Part shown: positions 25,629 through 35,012 of the stretch, piece by piece | How positions within the stretch are numbered: the first letter of the stretch is position 1 | Layout of the letters: every line of letters begins with the position of its first letter | Assembly: GCA_022837595.1 (NCBI GenBank) | Contig: JALHFX010000005.1 | Coordinates: 1-58,469 of the forward strand | Direction of reading: 5' to 3' | Length of the DNA stretch: 58,469 nucleotides | Source of the DNA: Propionibacterium sp. | GTDB lineage: Bacteria; Actinomycetota; Actinomycetes; Propionibacteriales; Propionibacteriaceae | Position numbers and translations under genes: made by a program | The notes under the pieces: generated by a model | Databases searched by the model: none | What the model saw: only the letters and a program-made list of their open reading frames with translations | Told to the model about the DNA's origin: nothing

Positions 25629-28110
25629 TAACCATCTCCTCAAGGTAATTGAACTTCCAGTCATCAGCACCCGATGCGATGTGTCGATCGAAGACCCTCT
25701 GCGCTTTGCTATCCGAGCGAACGACTGCGAGCACCTCGGGTGGCAATGAGACACAGACCATCCTGCTAAGAATCGGGGTCACGATGTAGTAGTTGTATTT
25801 CGGCACAGCACTCTGAATTCGCCCAACCTGGGTTTCGTTCAAGCCGAACTTCTGGGTGTACATGTCGTAATGCGCGAACGCATTGGAGTTAGGCAGGTAT
25901 ATCCGGTTTGGTATGTTGTCGATAATGGTTGCGAAGATCTTCGACTGGGAGATTTCGTCTAGCGACTGAGTCGCGAGCAATACCCAGGCATTCTTCTTGG
26001 CCAGGGTACGAAGCCAGTCATTCACCTTGGCCGCGAAAGTTTCCTCTTCGAGGAGGAACCATGCCTCCTCGAGATAGATGAGCGCGGGCCGACCATCGAG
26101 CTTGAGCGAGATCCGATAGAAGGCGTACTCGATGAATGCCTTTGCTACGGCCGAGTCCTGGAATAGCTTGCCCATCTCAACACAAGTGAAGCTGCCCAGA
26201 TCGAAGGAGTCAGCGTCGTTATCGAAGAAGTGCGCCTTCTGTCCTTCACCTATCCACTGCTCGAGGTGCTCGTGAAGGTGCGAGGGGATCATCGAACCGA
26301 GTGTCACCAAACGCCACATGCTTCTCGGCATTTCGGCCAGGCGGCTGATGGCGAGCCACAGTTCTCGCGAATCTCCCGATGACACCTGGTACCCACGGGC
26401 CCCAAGCAGAATTTCGAGCCAACTGGCGAGCCATGCCCAGTTGTTCTTGTTTTCGAGCAGCAGCAAGGGGTTGAGCGGGATAGCCTCGGATTTGTCGCCC
26501 GCGAGGTCAACGTGCGTCCCGCCCTGCAGGATCGTGGGGATTCGGCAGGAGTAGTCCTTGTCGAAGATGAATGTGTGGCAGGGGGCGTACTTCTGAAGTT
26601 GGGCGATCAGGAAATTGTTGAAGGTACTTTTCCCGGTGCGGGAAGGGCCCACAACCAGTGTGTGCGCCAGATCGGCCTGATGGAAGTTGAAGTAGTATGG
26701 CGTCGAGTATTCGGTCGGGAATGCCGTCAGAGAGGGAATCGGAAACTGTGACGTGCTGTACTGTTCGGTGAAGTGGCGGTTGATGGGGTTACCAATACCC
26801 AGCGACCGCAGCGGTGCGAGATCGCAGAGATTTGCCGTTGATACGAAGTGCCAGCGTACGAGCGCACCCGCTTGGCCCGGCATCGCGCCGGCGAAGCAGG
26901 ACAGGAGATGCATGTTCTCCCGAATAGCGACAAATCGTTTCTGACTCAGAAGCCGATGCACACTCTTGGCGAGATCGTCGGCTTCGATAGCCGTCGAGCC
27001 GTAAGTGAGCACGGTCAGGTTGTAGTGCCCATAGATGCGCGACACGGTACTCATTTCGGTGAGCGCGTCGTTCGCATCCCCCGCCATCGCGATCCGACCA
27101 ACATCAACCTGTCGGCTTTCTTCCTTGGTCAAGCTCTCCACTAAATACGTCTTGAGAGATTTGGCCATGTTGCGGTTGTGACGCTCGATGTCCTGGATGA
27201 ACTTGCGCGAAGCATCAGTTGACGCAAGTCGAAGCACCTGCGAGATGACGAGCTCGCCCTTGACGGCCATCAGATCATCAAGCAGTCCTGGATAGGTGGA
27301 ATTAGGCCAATCCTTGATGCTCACAGCCGCAACATGCGTGTCACGCTCACCCTGGAAAAACAGCGTGTCCCCACGGCCAACGAGCGTTGAGCCATTCAGA
27401 TAACTGTCGAGATAGAACGGCACGTTCGGACGTTTGATCTCTTCGGCCGAAGTTGTTGGTGTTGCTCGTCGGTAGAGGAAGCCGAGCAAGGAGTCGTCAC
27501 GCAGACGCTGCATGCTCAGGTCGGAGACGATCTGCTCGAATGCGGCCAGCCGCTCGGAGAATTCATCAAGGAAGGTGGAGAGTTGCCGGGACTCGTAGTG
27601 GAAAGCCGCCCGTCGGAAAAGCGACGAACGGACGGTTTCCGCTATCGCCTTTCCGAGCCCCATCTGCTCAGTTTTCGTGAAGTAGGCAATCTTCTCGAAG
27701 AAGCCCTCAATACCCCCTGGAGGCGTGTAGAGAACAGACAGGAAATGGCGGTTGACGTACTGCCCGCTTTCCGAGAATTGATGTTTCCAGACATGATCAA
27801 CCATGCCGGCAATCTCATTCTCGTAGTTCCCTTCGGGGTAGCGTACTGTTTGCTTGCGCTCGAGCGTCCACCAGACGGTGAAACGTTCGTCGAAGGTACG
27901 CAGCGCGTGCTCAGTCAGGGACGAAGCGCGGTCGATCACGTGTTGTTCCACGCCTTCGGAGTCGATCCCTTCATACTCGAAGCATGCGAGAAAGCTTCCG
28001 TCCTTGCAGATGACGACATCGGGCGCGATCTGCCCCAGCCATGGGACCAACTCGGCGAACGAACGAGCCGAATCCTCGTAATTCTTGACGAGCTTTCCAA
28101 CGTTCAGCAC
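25618..28110 (-). CDS. virB4: VirB4/TrbE T4SS ATPase
   Basis: I chose GTG at 28110 (830 aa) because GGGG lies just upstream and it overlaps the virB3 stop as GTGCTGA; an in-frame ATG at 28170 has no ribosome binding site. The N-terminal CagE/TrbE domain has WLGQIAPDVVICKDGSFLAC. The ATPase domain has Walker A GPSRTGKST, Walker B PALIYLEEAWFLLE and a later LATQSLDEI motif. It energises pilus biogenesis and substrate transfer as an inner-membrane-associated hexamer. Confidence 0.93.
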   Translation of the reverse strand: MLNVGKLVKNYEDSARSFAELVPWLGQIAPDVVICKDGSFLACFEYEGIDSEGVEQHVIDRASSLTEHALRTFDERFTVWWTLERKQTVRYPEGNYENEIAGMVDHVWKHQFSESGQYVNRHFLSVLYTPPGGIEGFFEKIAYFTKTEQMGLGKAIAETVRSSLFRRAAFHYESRQLSTFLDEFSERLAAFEQIVSDLSMQRLRDDSLLGFLYRRATPTTSAEEIKRPNVPFYLDSYLNGSTLVGRGDTLFFQGERDTHVAAVSIKDWPNSTYPGLLDDLMAVKGELVISQVLRLASTDASRKFIQDIERHNRNMAKSLKTYLVESLTKEESRQVDVGRIAMAGDANDALTEMSTVSRIYGHYNLTVLTYGSTAIEADDLAKSVHRLLSQKRFVAIRENMHLLSCFAGAMPGQAGALVRWHFVSTANLCDLAPLRSLGIGNPINRHFTEQYSTSQFPIPSLTAFPTEYSTPYYFNFHQADLAHTLVVGPSRTGKSTFNNFLIAQLQKYAPCHTFIFDKDYSCRIPTILQGGTHVDLAGDKSEAIPLNPLLLLENKNNWAWLASWLEILLGARGYQVSSGDSRELWLAISRLAEMPRSMWRLVTLGSMIPSHLHEHLEQWIGEGQKAHFFDNDADSFDLGSFTCVEMGKLFQDSAVAKAFIEYAFYRISLKLDGRPALIYLEEAWFLLEEETFAAKVNDWLRTLAKKNAWVLLATQSLDEISQSKIFATIIDNIPNRIYLPNSNAFAHYDMYTQKFGLNETQVGRIQSAVPKYNYYIVTPILSRMVCVSLPPEVLAVVRSDSKAQRVFDRHIASGADDWKFNYLEEMVNVQ

Positions 28111-28421
28111 AGCATCCCCTTCGAGAATCCTTTCGGGCGTGAATTGGTGCGCATCTTTCGACGCGGCCACGGGTCGTAGATATCGGCAAAGACCTTGTAT
28201 TGGCCGTAGATCTTGATGATCTGGTCATCCTTACGCGTCATCCACCGCAGGAACATGTGCATGAATACTGCGATTGGAATCATGTACAGCGTCTCCATGC
28301 CCATCGTTAGGGCGGCGGCAATCGTCCCGTTGAGGATCGCCATCTTCGATTCAACGCCGCCGATCTTTTTCACTTCGAGCAGTGACTTGTGGACAGCCGT
28401 TTCGCGGGGTTGATATGCCAC
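28104..28421 (-). CDS. virB3: VirB3/TrbD inner-membrane protein
   Basis: The 105-residue product has one or two hydrophobic segments (NGTIAAALTMGMETLYMIPIAVFMHMFLRW) after a short N-terminus with VHKSLLEVKKIGGVE. This is the TrbD/VirB3 layout, located between virB2 and virB4 as expected. It works as a partner of VirB4. Confidence 0.88.
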   Translation of the reverse strand: MAYQPRETAVHKSLLEVKKIGGVESKMAILNGTIAAALTMGMETLYMIPIAVFMHMFLRWMTRKDDQIIKIYGQYKVFADIYDPWPRRKMRTNSRPKGFSKGMLC

Positions 28422-28445
28422 CGTAAGGCCCTCTGACGTAGGTGA

Positions 28446-28829
28446 TTAGAAATTCCCGCAGAACTGGCCGCCACTGCCGTCGATGAACCCAACCCATTGA
28501 CCGGCCATGATCGCCATCGAAACACCCATCAGCAGACCAATGAAAGTCTTGAACACCCCACCAAGTTCACCGAACGCGAGCATCAGGCCGCAGAAGACAA
28601 CAGCCATCACAGCAACAGCTTTTGCCGTTGTTGTTGCAAGGGATTTTGCTACTGCGCAAATCGGCTCTTCCCAAGGCATTGAACCGCCTGCTGCATAGAC
28701 GTCACTGCCGAAGACGCCGAGCACCATGCCGATGCCGATGATCATTGCCATGTGAAGGGTTTCGGGTCGGCGCAAATAGTCGGTGATCCGAATGACCTGG
28801 AAAAGGAATTGAGCTTGAAGTTGGTTCAT
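28446..28829 (-). CDS. virB2: VirB2/TrbC conjugative prepilin
   Basis: The 127-residue product has a long signal region ending at VYAAGG, the likely signal peptidase site, followed by two hydrophobic helices (AVAVMAVVFCGLMLAFGELGGVF and IGLLMGVSMAIMAGQWVGF) separated by a short loop. This is the fold of VirB2/TrbC major pilins. It lies between virB11 and virB3. It is a separate pilus from the PilS type IV pilus. Confidence 0.88.
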   Translation of the reverse strand: MNQLQAQFLFQVIRITDYLRRPETLHMAMIIGIGMVLGVFGSDVYAAGGSMPWEEPICAVAKSLATTTAKAVAVMAVVFCGLMLAFGELGGVFKTFIGLLMGVSMAIMAGQWVGFIDGSGGQFCGNF

Positions 28830-28905
28830 TGTGTTTCTCCGATGTTGATGAGGAATGAAGCGTGCGTAGAGTGGGGGTTACATAAGTTCTCGTTTCGCCC
28901 CCTCC

Positions 28906-29874
28906 CTAGGTTGTCGATTGGTAAGCGATCTCGTACTGGTACTTTTCGGAATCATTGTCGTAACCGTTGAGCGCGAGCACTTCTTCAAGGCGTCGAACGC
29001 CACGGCGGCGAGCCATGAAGAGCACGTAGTCGAAAGTCCTGGCGATCTGTGAGCAGATCGCTCGATGGGGCCACTGAACGCCACCCTGGAGAATCAGGGT
29101 TTCAAAGCGCGAGAGCGCATCGAACGAAGAATTGGCGTGCAGGGTCGCGATAACACCGTCGTGGCCCGTATTGGCGGCATCCAGCAAGTCATAGGCTTCG
29201 CCGCCGCGGACTTCACCGACGATGATTCGATCCGGGCGGTATCGCAGCGCCAGGCGGACAAGATCCTTCGTGGTGATGCCTTTCTGCGCATTCGATTCCA
29301 GCGAGACCCAGTTCGGTGTCGTCACCTTGAGTTCAGGAGTGTCCTCGATGGTGAGCACACGCTCATCACTCGGGATCTCCCCGATGAGGGCATTTGTGAA
29401 CGTTGTCTTCCCGCTCGATGTGCCGCCGACAACGAGGATGTTCTTCTTCGCCCGGACCATCTCCTTGAGCTTATCTGCCCATTCAGCAGAGAAGGCGCCG
29501 GCCGCGGCATAGTCCTCGAGCGTGAGTCTCAATGGATTGTGTTTTCGGATGCACATCGAAGGCCCGCGGACAGACGTCGGGGCAAGCGCAGCTGCCACGC
29601 GGAATCCATCCATCCGAGCGTCGATGATGCCGTCCTTGGTGCCGGCCTTCGCGTCCTTGTGGTCCAGTCGGGCCAGCACGGTGATCGCGGTTTCAATCTG
29701 CGCCTTGGTGATCTTCACCTGCGATCGCTGCTGGATGCCCGAGCGTTCAAACCAGACGTCGTCGGGGCCATTGATCTCAACCTCCTGCACCAGGGGGTCT
29801 TCGAGCAGCGTTTTCACAGGCCCGAGCGATTGCATCAGCGCAGCAAGGGCAGAGGCGGTAGTCAGTGCGTCCAT
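28906..29874 (-). CDS. virB11: VirB11/TrbB traffic ATPase
   Basis: ATG at 29874 gives 322 aa, the usual TrbB length; an upstream extension would run into the operator palindrome. Motifs: Walker A GGTSSGKTTF, Asp box TIEDTPEL, Walker B RIIVGEVRG and His box ATLHANS. It is the cytoplasmic hexameric switch between pilus assembly and substrate transfer. It is the first gene of the virB11-B2-B3-B4-B5-B6 operon, 43 bases after operator D. Confidence 0.92.
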   Translation of the reverse strand: MDALTTASALAALMQSLGPVKTLLEDPLVQEVEINGPDDVWFERSGIQQRSQVKITKAQIETAITVLARLDHKDAKAGTKDGIIDARMDGFRVAAALAPTSVRGPSMCIRKHNPLRLTLEDYAAAGAFSAEWADKLKEMVRAKKNILVVGGTSSGKTTFTNALIGEIPSDERVLTIEDTPELKVTTPNWVSLESNAQKGITTKDLVRLALRYRPDRIIVGEVRGGEAYDLLDAANTGHDGVIATLHANSSFDALSRFETLILQGGVQWPHRAICSQIARTFDYVLFMARRRGVRRLEEVLALNGYDNDSEKYQYEIAYQSTT

Positions 29875-29907
29875 GAAGCTGACTATATGCGAGCCGAGCA
29901 AACAGAC

Positions 29908-29949
29908 CTTCGGCGTAAAACACCCCAAAATGGCTGTTTTACGCCGAAG
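29908..29949 (-). promoter_or_regulatory. Operator D before virB11, perfect 15-bp arms
   Basis: CTTCGGCGTAAAACA (29908-29922) and its exact reverse complement (29935-29949) flank 12 bases, CCCCAAAATGGC. This is the most symmetric of the six palindromes. It lies in the 100-base gap between the DUF4400 gene and virB11. No T-run follows, so it is unlikely to be only a terminator. Confidence 0.65.
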
Positions 29950-29973
29950 TATTTGGTGCTGAGGGGAGCGCTT

Positions 29974-30612
29974 CTATCGAGGAAGGATTTGCGAGGCGTT
30001 CGCGATGCTCGCGATAACCGGAATCGCAGCGATCAGCGCCCAGAACGGGATGAAGAATGGCGTCAGGGGTAAAGGCGCCATCAGATACAAGACGGGGAGA
30101 ATCAGGATAAGCACGCTCATGTGCATCGCACCTGCATACAGGGCAGCGCCGTACTGCCCGAAGGTTGCGTACTTGATCTTTCGCCGTGTCACGCCCTCCC
30201 CTATTGCGGCAAGAATGAACGGCAGGATGAACGGCAGCCAACTCATGAAGATCATGACCCGGAGGATCATCACGTATGTAAGCGCCGCGAAGGTGTCCAG
30301 GTAGTTGTTGGTCAAGCCGGTCACCGCGCGAGACGCTCCGCCCACCATGGCTTCGCCGAGTTCTTGCTCTTCACGAGACACGTACGCGCCTCGGGTCTTC
30401 TGGATGAGGCCCGTATCGATGAAGATCGCGTTGTAGGTTTGCGTTGCGCTTTTGGCGAGGGCTACGGTGTCGTCGGTACCGAACGCTGTCTCGATCATCC
30501 CTAGTTCGGTTCGGGCGTTCTCCCACATCACTTGGGGAGAACTCACGATAGGGATCGCGAGCATCAACGCGAAGCAGATCGCAACCCAGAGAAAGACGTG
30601 CTTAAACAGCAT
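29974..30612 (-). CDS. DUF4400-type conjugative-element membrane protein
   Basis: The 212-residue product has a signal anchor (FLWVAICFALMLAIPI), a soluble segment (~30-105) and three further hydrophobic helices. The pattern FMSWLPFILPFILAAIGEGVTRRKIKYATFG is typical of the DUF4400 / PFL_4697-like membrane proteins found next to traD in SXT-like and other integrative elements. Its start overlaps the upstream gene by 11 bases. Its exact role in transfer is not known. Confidence 0.75.
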   Translation of the reverse strand: MLFKHVFLWVAICFALMLAIPIVSSPQVMWENARTELGMIETAFGTDDTVALAKSATQTYNAIFIDTGLIQKTRGAYVSREEQELGEAMVGGASRAVTGLTNNYLDTFAALTYVMILRVMIFMSWLPFILPFILAAIGEGVTRRKIKYATFGQYGAALYAGAMHMSVLILILPVLYLMAPLPLTPFFIPFWALIAAIPVIASIANASQILPR

Positions 30613-31186
30613 ACCCGGTCACCAGGTCATACACCTCTTCGGAGCGCTCATAGCGCAGTAGGTAGGCGGCCATGATCATTGAGCCCGACTTGATCTGCTT
30701 TTCGGTCGGTTCGATTTCAGCGTTGAAAAAGCCGATCCGGCTTGGGTTTTCCTTCTTGACCCAGTCGATCAGCGGGTGGCCGAAGGGAAGCCAGATCTTC
30801 GTTGTTCCGTCATCCCAAATCGCAAATGCAGTTTTGTGTTGGAAGGACATCGAGGTACGGTGCAAGGCAGCAAGGAAAGCCTGCTCGTTCTCCTCAACCC
30901 GCCCCCCGTTCTTCGCACTCTCGGTGTATGCGTTCGCGCCGGCGAGGATCGACTCAGCGAGGAGTGAGGAGCCCTCGGTAGAGCCCGGGTAGTGATGGCT
31001 GAACATTCGAGCAAGGCGCACACACACCGTTTCGAGTCCGGGGCAGTTCATCCAGATCGATCGAACAATGCCCTGCATGCCGGACTGCAGCAACGCCTGC
31101 TTGACCGAGTGCTCGCCGCTGACATATTGGTCGGGCGACGTCTCGTGGTTCAGGAGGTCGTAGGTAGAGTAGGTCTTCATGGACAT
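30602..31186 (-). CDS. Transfer-operon protein of unknown function
   Basis: The 194-residue product is soluble-looking, with no signal peptide. It lies between traD/virD4 and the DUF4400 gene, a position that commonly holds a small conserved conjugation protein in MOBH elements. A second ATG is at 31180. I see no catalytic motif. Co-transcription with traI and traD is likely from the tight spacing (eight bases). Confidence 0.6.
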   Translation of the reverse strand: MSMKTYSTYDLLNHETSPDQYVSGEHSVKQALLQSGMQGIVRSIWMNCPGLETVCVRLARMFSHHYPGSTEGSSLLAESILAGANAYTESAKNGGRVEENEQAFLAALHRTSMSFQHKTAFAIWDDGTTKIWLPFGHPLIDWVKKENPSRIGFFNAEIEPTEKQIKSGSMIMAAYLLRYERSEEVYDLVTGYAV

Positions 31187-31193
31187 GCGGCGC

Positions 31194-33083
31194 TCATTCG
31201 TTGAGGAGTTTCGGGAGGCGCCCCTTGATCAGGCGTCCCCCTGACATAAAGGCGATGTAATGCAGGTTGGGCAGCATGCCGAGTAGCTCAGGAGCGAAGA
31301 TCTCCGCCTCCGTCTCCTGCAGGCTCTGCGATGTCTGATTGCGGTAGTCCATCCCCGCGTTGTCGGTTTGCTGGCCTGAACCGATCGATCTCGAGATCGT
31401 TTGGACGTGAGTGGTACCGAAGGTCTCCACAACGAAGTCCTGCGTCTGGCGATCTTTCGTGCGAAGGGCGATGAGGTTGTTGCAGTTGCCGAGAATCTGC
31501 CGGGCACGCGCCTCATCTCCCATTCGCGCAATGAAGTCGGGGAGCGTCTGAGCTGCAAGCGTGGCAACGAAGCCAGCCCCGCGGCCCTTGTTGAGGATCT
31601 GGATCAGTGGCAGGTTGACCACCTCGGCGGCCTCATCGACGTAGAGCTTGATCTTTTGCTTTAGCTCTTGCTCGGTGCCGTAGTTGTAGCGCTCGCCCGC
31701 CACGGCCGCGAAGTCAGCAAGGATCACGCTGCCCAGCGCCGAGCCCACGGTTGCGTTCGAGAGCGAATCAAGGCCCAGGTACAAAACGTGGCCGCCATTG
31801 ACGATCTTTTTCGTGTCGAAGATCGATCGGGTGTCTGCCATGTCGTTAGCGTCGGGCGAGAGCATCTTCCCCAACTCGCCTGCGGTGAGCATGACCAACA
31901 AGGGCACCAGGCTGGCAAGGATCTTTCCCAAGTGCTCGCGGTTGTGTTCGACCATCGACAGCAGGCCATCGACGGAAGGCTCTCGCCGGGATTCGGGCAC
32001 CTCGTGCTTGTAGTAGTACACGTAGGCGATGAGTTCGGCGGTACCAGCCATCTTCGATGGCAGCTTTCCGTCGCGTGCTCGCTGAACTACGGGAGCAAGA
32101 AGCGTCTGCCAACGATCGACGTTACGGGTCAGATAGGTGCGAAGCACCTCTTCCATCAACCCTTCTGGACCACCTTCGATGAAGCGGCGCAGCCGCATCA
32201 GGTTGGGCATCTGGTCGACGTAGATGAGGCCCTCGCTCACGACGTGCACGGCCTTCCATGCCATCTGAGTGAAAGAGTCCGACCCCGACTCGGAAGGCAT
32301 CAGCGCGGCGATCCGTGACGCGATCTCGGTGGCGTTGTTCCAGTTCTTTAACGGGTCGAGCCGGATCGAACGCGACGGGAATGCCGGATGGAACTCGACA
32401 AAGGCGTTTGGCCGCCCCGCCATCTTGCAGGCGGCCATTGCGATGTCGCGCAGTTCCTTGTCGCCCTTCGGGTCGATGATCACCACGACATCGCCACGCA
32501 TGATGTCCTGCGTGATGAGGGTTTCGAATAGCCTGGTCTTGCCGGCGCCGGTGGTCCCGAAGACGAGGTTGTGGCCTTCAATGGAGGCCAGGGGCACGAA
32601 GATGTGCTTCTCCTTCTCATCCAGGCCGAGGCCGTGGATCCACGGCTTGCCGACTACCTGCTGTTTGGCTCGGTTCGCCCCTTTGAGCTTGAGGTACCAG
32701 GCGGGCGGCAGAATCTCGTTGTCAGCGCGCTTGCGAATATCGAGGGCGCGCTGTGTGTGCACCGGGGTCCAGTCAAAGCCGAAGCCCATCCACAGATCCG
32801 AGGGCGAGCAGCCCATGAGCTTCATCAGGACGGAAGCCTTCATGTAGGCGAAGCTCTGGCCGAAGAGCTTGAGCTTGAAGTCCCACAGCTTCGTGACCTG
32901 ATACCAGCGCCACGATGCCAGAAGGGCCGAGATGCCGGCCATCCACACGAATGCCGCCTTTGGAAGGCTAGTGAAAAGGATGATGACGACCATCACCAGC
33001 GTTGCGGACGTCCAGCAAACGGCTGCGATCGCTTCATATGCCGGGCGAACCGAATTCTCGAACCGTCTCAGCGCGATGCTCAT
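31194..33083 (-). CDS. traD: TraD/VirD4 coupling protein
   Basis: ATG at 33083 overlaps the traI stop by four bases, giving 629 aa. Two N-terminal transmembrane helices (~18-55) precede the ATPase: Walker A GTTGAGKTRL (~158), Walker B around KIKLYVDEAAEV, and the LAAQTLPD motif. An all-alpha domain lies between them. The TraD_N-type region (~55-140) and order match SXT/R391- and ICE-type TraD. It couples the relaxosome to the T4SS channel. Confidence 0.92.
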   Translation of the reverse strand: MSIALRRFENSVRPAYEAIAAVCWTSATLVMVVIILFTSLPKAAFVWMAGISALLASWRWYQVTKLWDFKLKLFGQSFAYMKASVLMKLMGCSPSDLWMGFGFDWTPVHTQRALDIRKRADNEILPPAWYLKLKGANRAKQQVVGKPWIHGLGLDEKEKHIFVPLASIEGHNLVFGTTGAGKTRLFETLITQDIMRGDVVVIIDPKGDKELRDIAMAACKMAGRPNAFVEFHPAFPSRSIRLDPLKNWNNATEIASRIAALMPSESGSDSFTQMAWKAVHVVSEGLIYVDQMPNLMRLRRFIEGGPEGLMEEVLRTYLTRNVDRWQTLLAPVVQRARDGKLPSKMAGTAELIAYVYYYKHEVPESRREPSVDGLLSMVEHNREHLGKILASLVPLLVMLTAGELGKMLSPDANDMADTRSIFDTKKIVNGGHVLYLGLDSLSNATVGSALGSVILADFAAVAGERYNYGTEQELKQKIKLYVDEAAEVVNLPLIQILNKGRGAGFVATLAAQTLPDFIARMGDEARARQILGNCNNLIALRTKDRQTQDFVVETFGTTHVQTISRSIGSGQQTDNAGMDYRNQTSQSLQETEAEIFAPELLGMLPNLHYIAFMSGGRLIKGRLPKLLNE

Positions 33084-34933
33084 GCTACAAACCCCATGTC
33101 GATTGCGACGTGCAACTTGAGAACGATCGCTCTTTGCGACTTGCCATTGATCTGCACCTCGATGATTTTCTTGTTCGGCTTGTCCGAGGGGGTGTAAAGC
33201 CATCCCGCCTTCTGAACCGCGGCCGCGAACGTCGGGATGTCGATCCCGTACGAGGCCAGATGCTCAAGACCGATTGCGTAGCCTTCCTTGCACTTGCCAG
33301 CCTCATTGGTGATCTTCCCGGCACGCAGGTCATCCAGGAGCGCCCCGAAGACGTCTCGCGTGAGTGCATCGAGTCCGTTCCCAAGTTCGGGCTTCACCTT
33401 TTGGGCCAGATCGATCTCCGTTTTCGGTTGTCGCTCCTTGCTCTGATTGGGCTCAACGCGATGCTTGTGCTTCGTTCCCGTTGGCGGTTCTGTTGAGCTG
33501 GAGGCCGGAGCCCTAGCCGCAACCGGGTCTGGTTTGTGCGTGTCCTCTGCAGCCGATTCGCATGGTGAAGGTTCTGGTGCAGTCTTCGGGACGGGCTCAA
33601 GTGCTGGCGCTGGTGCCGGCGTCGTGGTCGGGGTCGAGGGTTCAGCCGCTGATTGGTCGGTGGACTTGCTCGCAGAGGCCGCATTGGGGTCGGCACGCTT
33701 GGTCAGCACGCCTGCACTTTCTGGCGCATCGAAGAGCGCGCCGAAGATGGTGTCGGGGTTCGCGAACTTGACCGCCGCAAGCTCATTGGAAGACGAGGGC
33801 GGGAACACAGTCCAGAAATAACCACCGTCGTGATGCGCTTCGAACACCTGTGCTTCTGCCAGGATGTCCAGGATCGTATGGGAGTCCTGTGGGATGCCGG
33901 CAATGCCGTCCTGCCTTAGCATCTCGAGCATCTCATTGGCGGCCGTCGGCCAGATCAGGAAAAGCCCCTCATCTCCGAACCAAAGGCGGCTCTTTTTGAC
34001 GTTGATTGTCCACTTGCCACTCTTGAGGAGTCGGCGCATCGCATCGAGCAGGTGCGGTTCGGTGTGCTGACCCACGGTAAGTTTCCCGTAGGTCTGTGGC
34101 CGAATCGCGTTGTCACGTGCAACGACCTTTTCGCGAACTTCCTCGATGATCCTTGCCATCGGATGCGGGTTGTGGGAGCCGAACGAACCGGTGATCACGT
34201 CGATCATCGTCGGTACGATCTCGTTGGACCCCTCATGGAGGTACTGCAGCGCTACGTCAGGGATCAGACGGTGCGCAAGGGTTGCCGCCGCGCCGCGCCC
34301 TGGGCGTTGCTTGCCTGGGCTTTGCTCGATCCAGCGAATGTAGTAGCGATCAAAGCCTTTCTCGTCGAGCCATTCCCCGAGGGGGAGGCGGTATGTGGGC
34401 CACTGATCACCATCGGGGGTGGTAACGATCATGGTGGTGATTGGCCGGTAGAGTTCGCAGCACATACCCGCGAGCCAGGTCGCGTAGCGCCAGCGGGGCT
34501 CGAGCAGGCGCCGACGTTCAACGCCTGCCCGTGCGGCAAAGATCGACGCTTCGCTCGCCTGAAGCGCGTAGAAGCCCAACTCGAGGGACAGTCGGAAAAG
34601 GCCGCCGGCGCCTTGGTGAGTGCCCGTCTCCGTGGCCGGCAGCAGGTTCACGCCGTTGGCCAGATTCGTGATGACCGATCCGTAGAGCCGCTCATACTCA
34701 GCGTCAGCGACGCCGGTGGCCATCCGTAACCGGTGCAGAAGGTCCGCCTGGGTAGCGAGCACTTCGTGGGCCGGGTAGAACGTCACGCCGTTGTCGGAAG
34801 GCGGATACACCGGCGTCGATGGCGTGGGCCGTGGGCGCTGCGAGGCGTTTGCGCCAGGCGCAATGACCGCCTGCGAAGGAGCAGCAGCGGTCGAACGGGG
34901 GGTAAGAAAGGAGGCCAGCTTGCGGAGCATCAT
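33080..34933 (-). CDS. traI: TraI, MOBH-type relaxase homologue with altered HD motif
   Basis: The product has 617 residues. The N-terminal ~360 residues resemble the TraI_2 domain of MOBH relaxases (HQGAGGLFRLSLELGFYAL, LEPRWRYATWLAG, QWPTYRLPLGEWL). A Pro/Ala/Ser-rich linker (~405-490) precedes a TraI_2_C-like winged-helix domain (~510-610, DALTRDVFGALLDDLRAG). MOBH proteins normally carry an H-S/T-LEV histidine and an HD dyad (LLHDIGK). Here these positions read RLSLEL and GMCCELYRP, so the predicted metal ligands are missing. It may still nick by another route or may need a partner. It is the first gene of the operon, with operator E 43 bases upstream. Confidence 0.78.
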   Translation of the reverse strand: MMLRKLASFLTPRSTAAAPSQAVIAPGANASQRPRPTPSTPVYPPSDNGVTFYPAHEVLATQADLLHRLRMATGVADAEYERLYGSVITNLANGVNLLPATETGTHQGAGGLFRLSLELGFYALQASEASIFAARAGVERRRLLEPRWRYATWLAGMCCELYRPITTMIVTTPDGDQWPTYRLPLGEWLDEKGFDRYYIRWIEQSPGKQRPGRGAAATLAHRLIPDVALQYLHEGSNEIVPTMIDVITGSFGSHNPHPMARIIEEVREKVVARDNAIRPQTYGKLTVGQHTEPHLLDAMRRLLKSGKWTINVKKSRLWFGDEGLFLIWPTAANEMLEMLRQDGIAGIPQDSHTILDILAEAQVFEAHHDGGYFWTVFPPSSSNELAAVKFANPDTIFGALFDAPESAGVLTKRADPNAASASKSTDQSAAEPSTPTTTPAPAPALEPVPKTAPEPSPCESAAEDTHKPDPVAARAPASSSTEPPTGTKHKHRVEPNQSKERQPKTEIDLAQKVKPELGNGLDALTRDVFGALLDDLRAGKITNEAGKCKEGYAIGLEHLASYGIDIPTFAAAVQKAGWLYTPSDKPNKKIIEVQINGKSQRAIVLKLHVAIDMGFVA

Positions 34934-34972
34934 GGAAGAAATGATGCCCGGTTCAGGAGGAGAGCTTTGGTC

Positions 34973-35003
34973 TGTAAAACACCGCTTTTTCGGTGTTTTA
35001 TGA
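34973..35003 (-). promoter_or_regulatory. Operator E before traI
   Basis: TAAAACACCG (34975-34984) and CGGTGTTTTA (34991-35000) are perfect inverted arms around CTTTTT. The site lies between the end of the FlhC-like gene and the traI start. Confidence 0.62.
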
Positions 35004-35012
35004 AGGTCTCTG

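Noticed and set aside
29908..29949. The palindrome before virB11 as only an intrinsic terminator of the DUF4400 gene
   Set aside because: No T-run follows the stem on the minus strand, and the same palindrome geometry occurs upstream of five other operons, including one after a separate good terminator (20753-20782).
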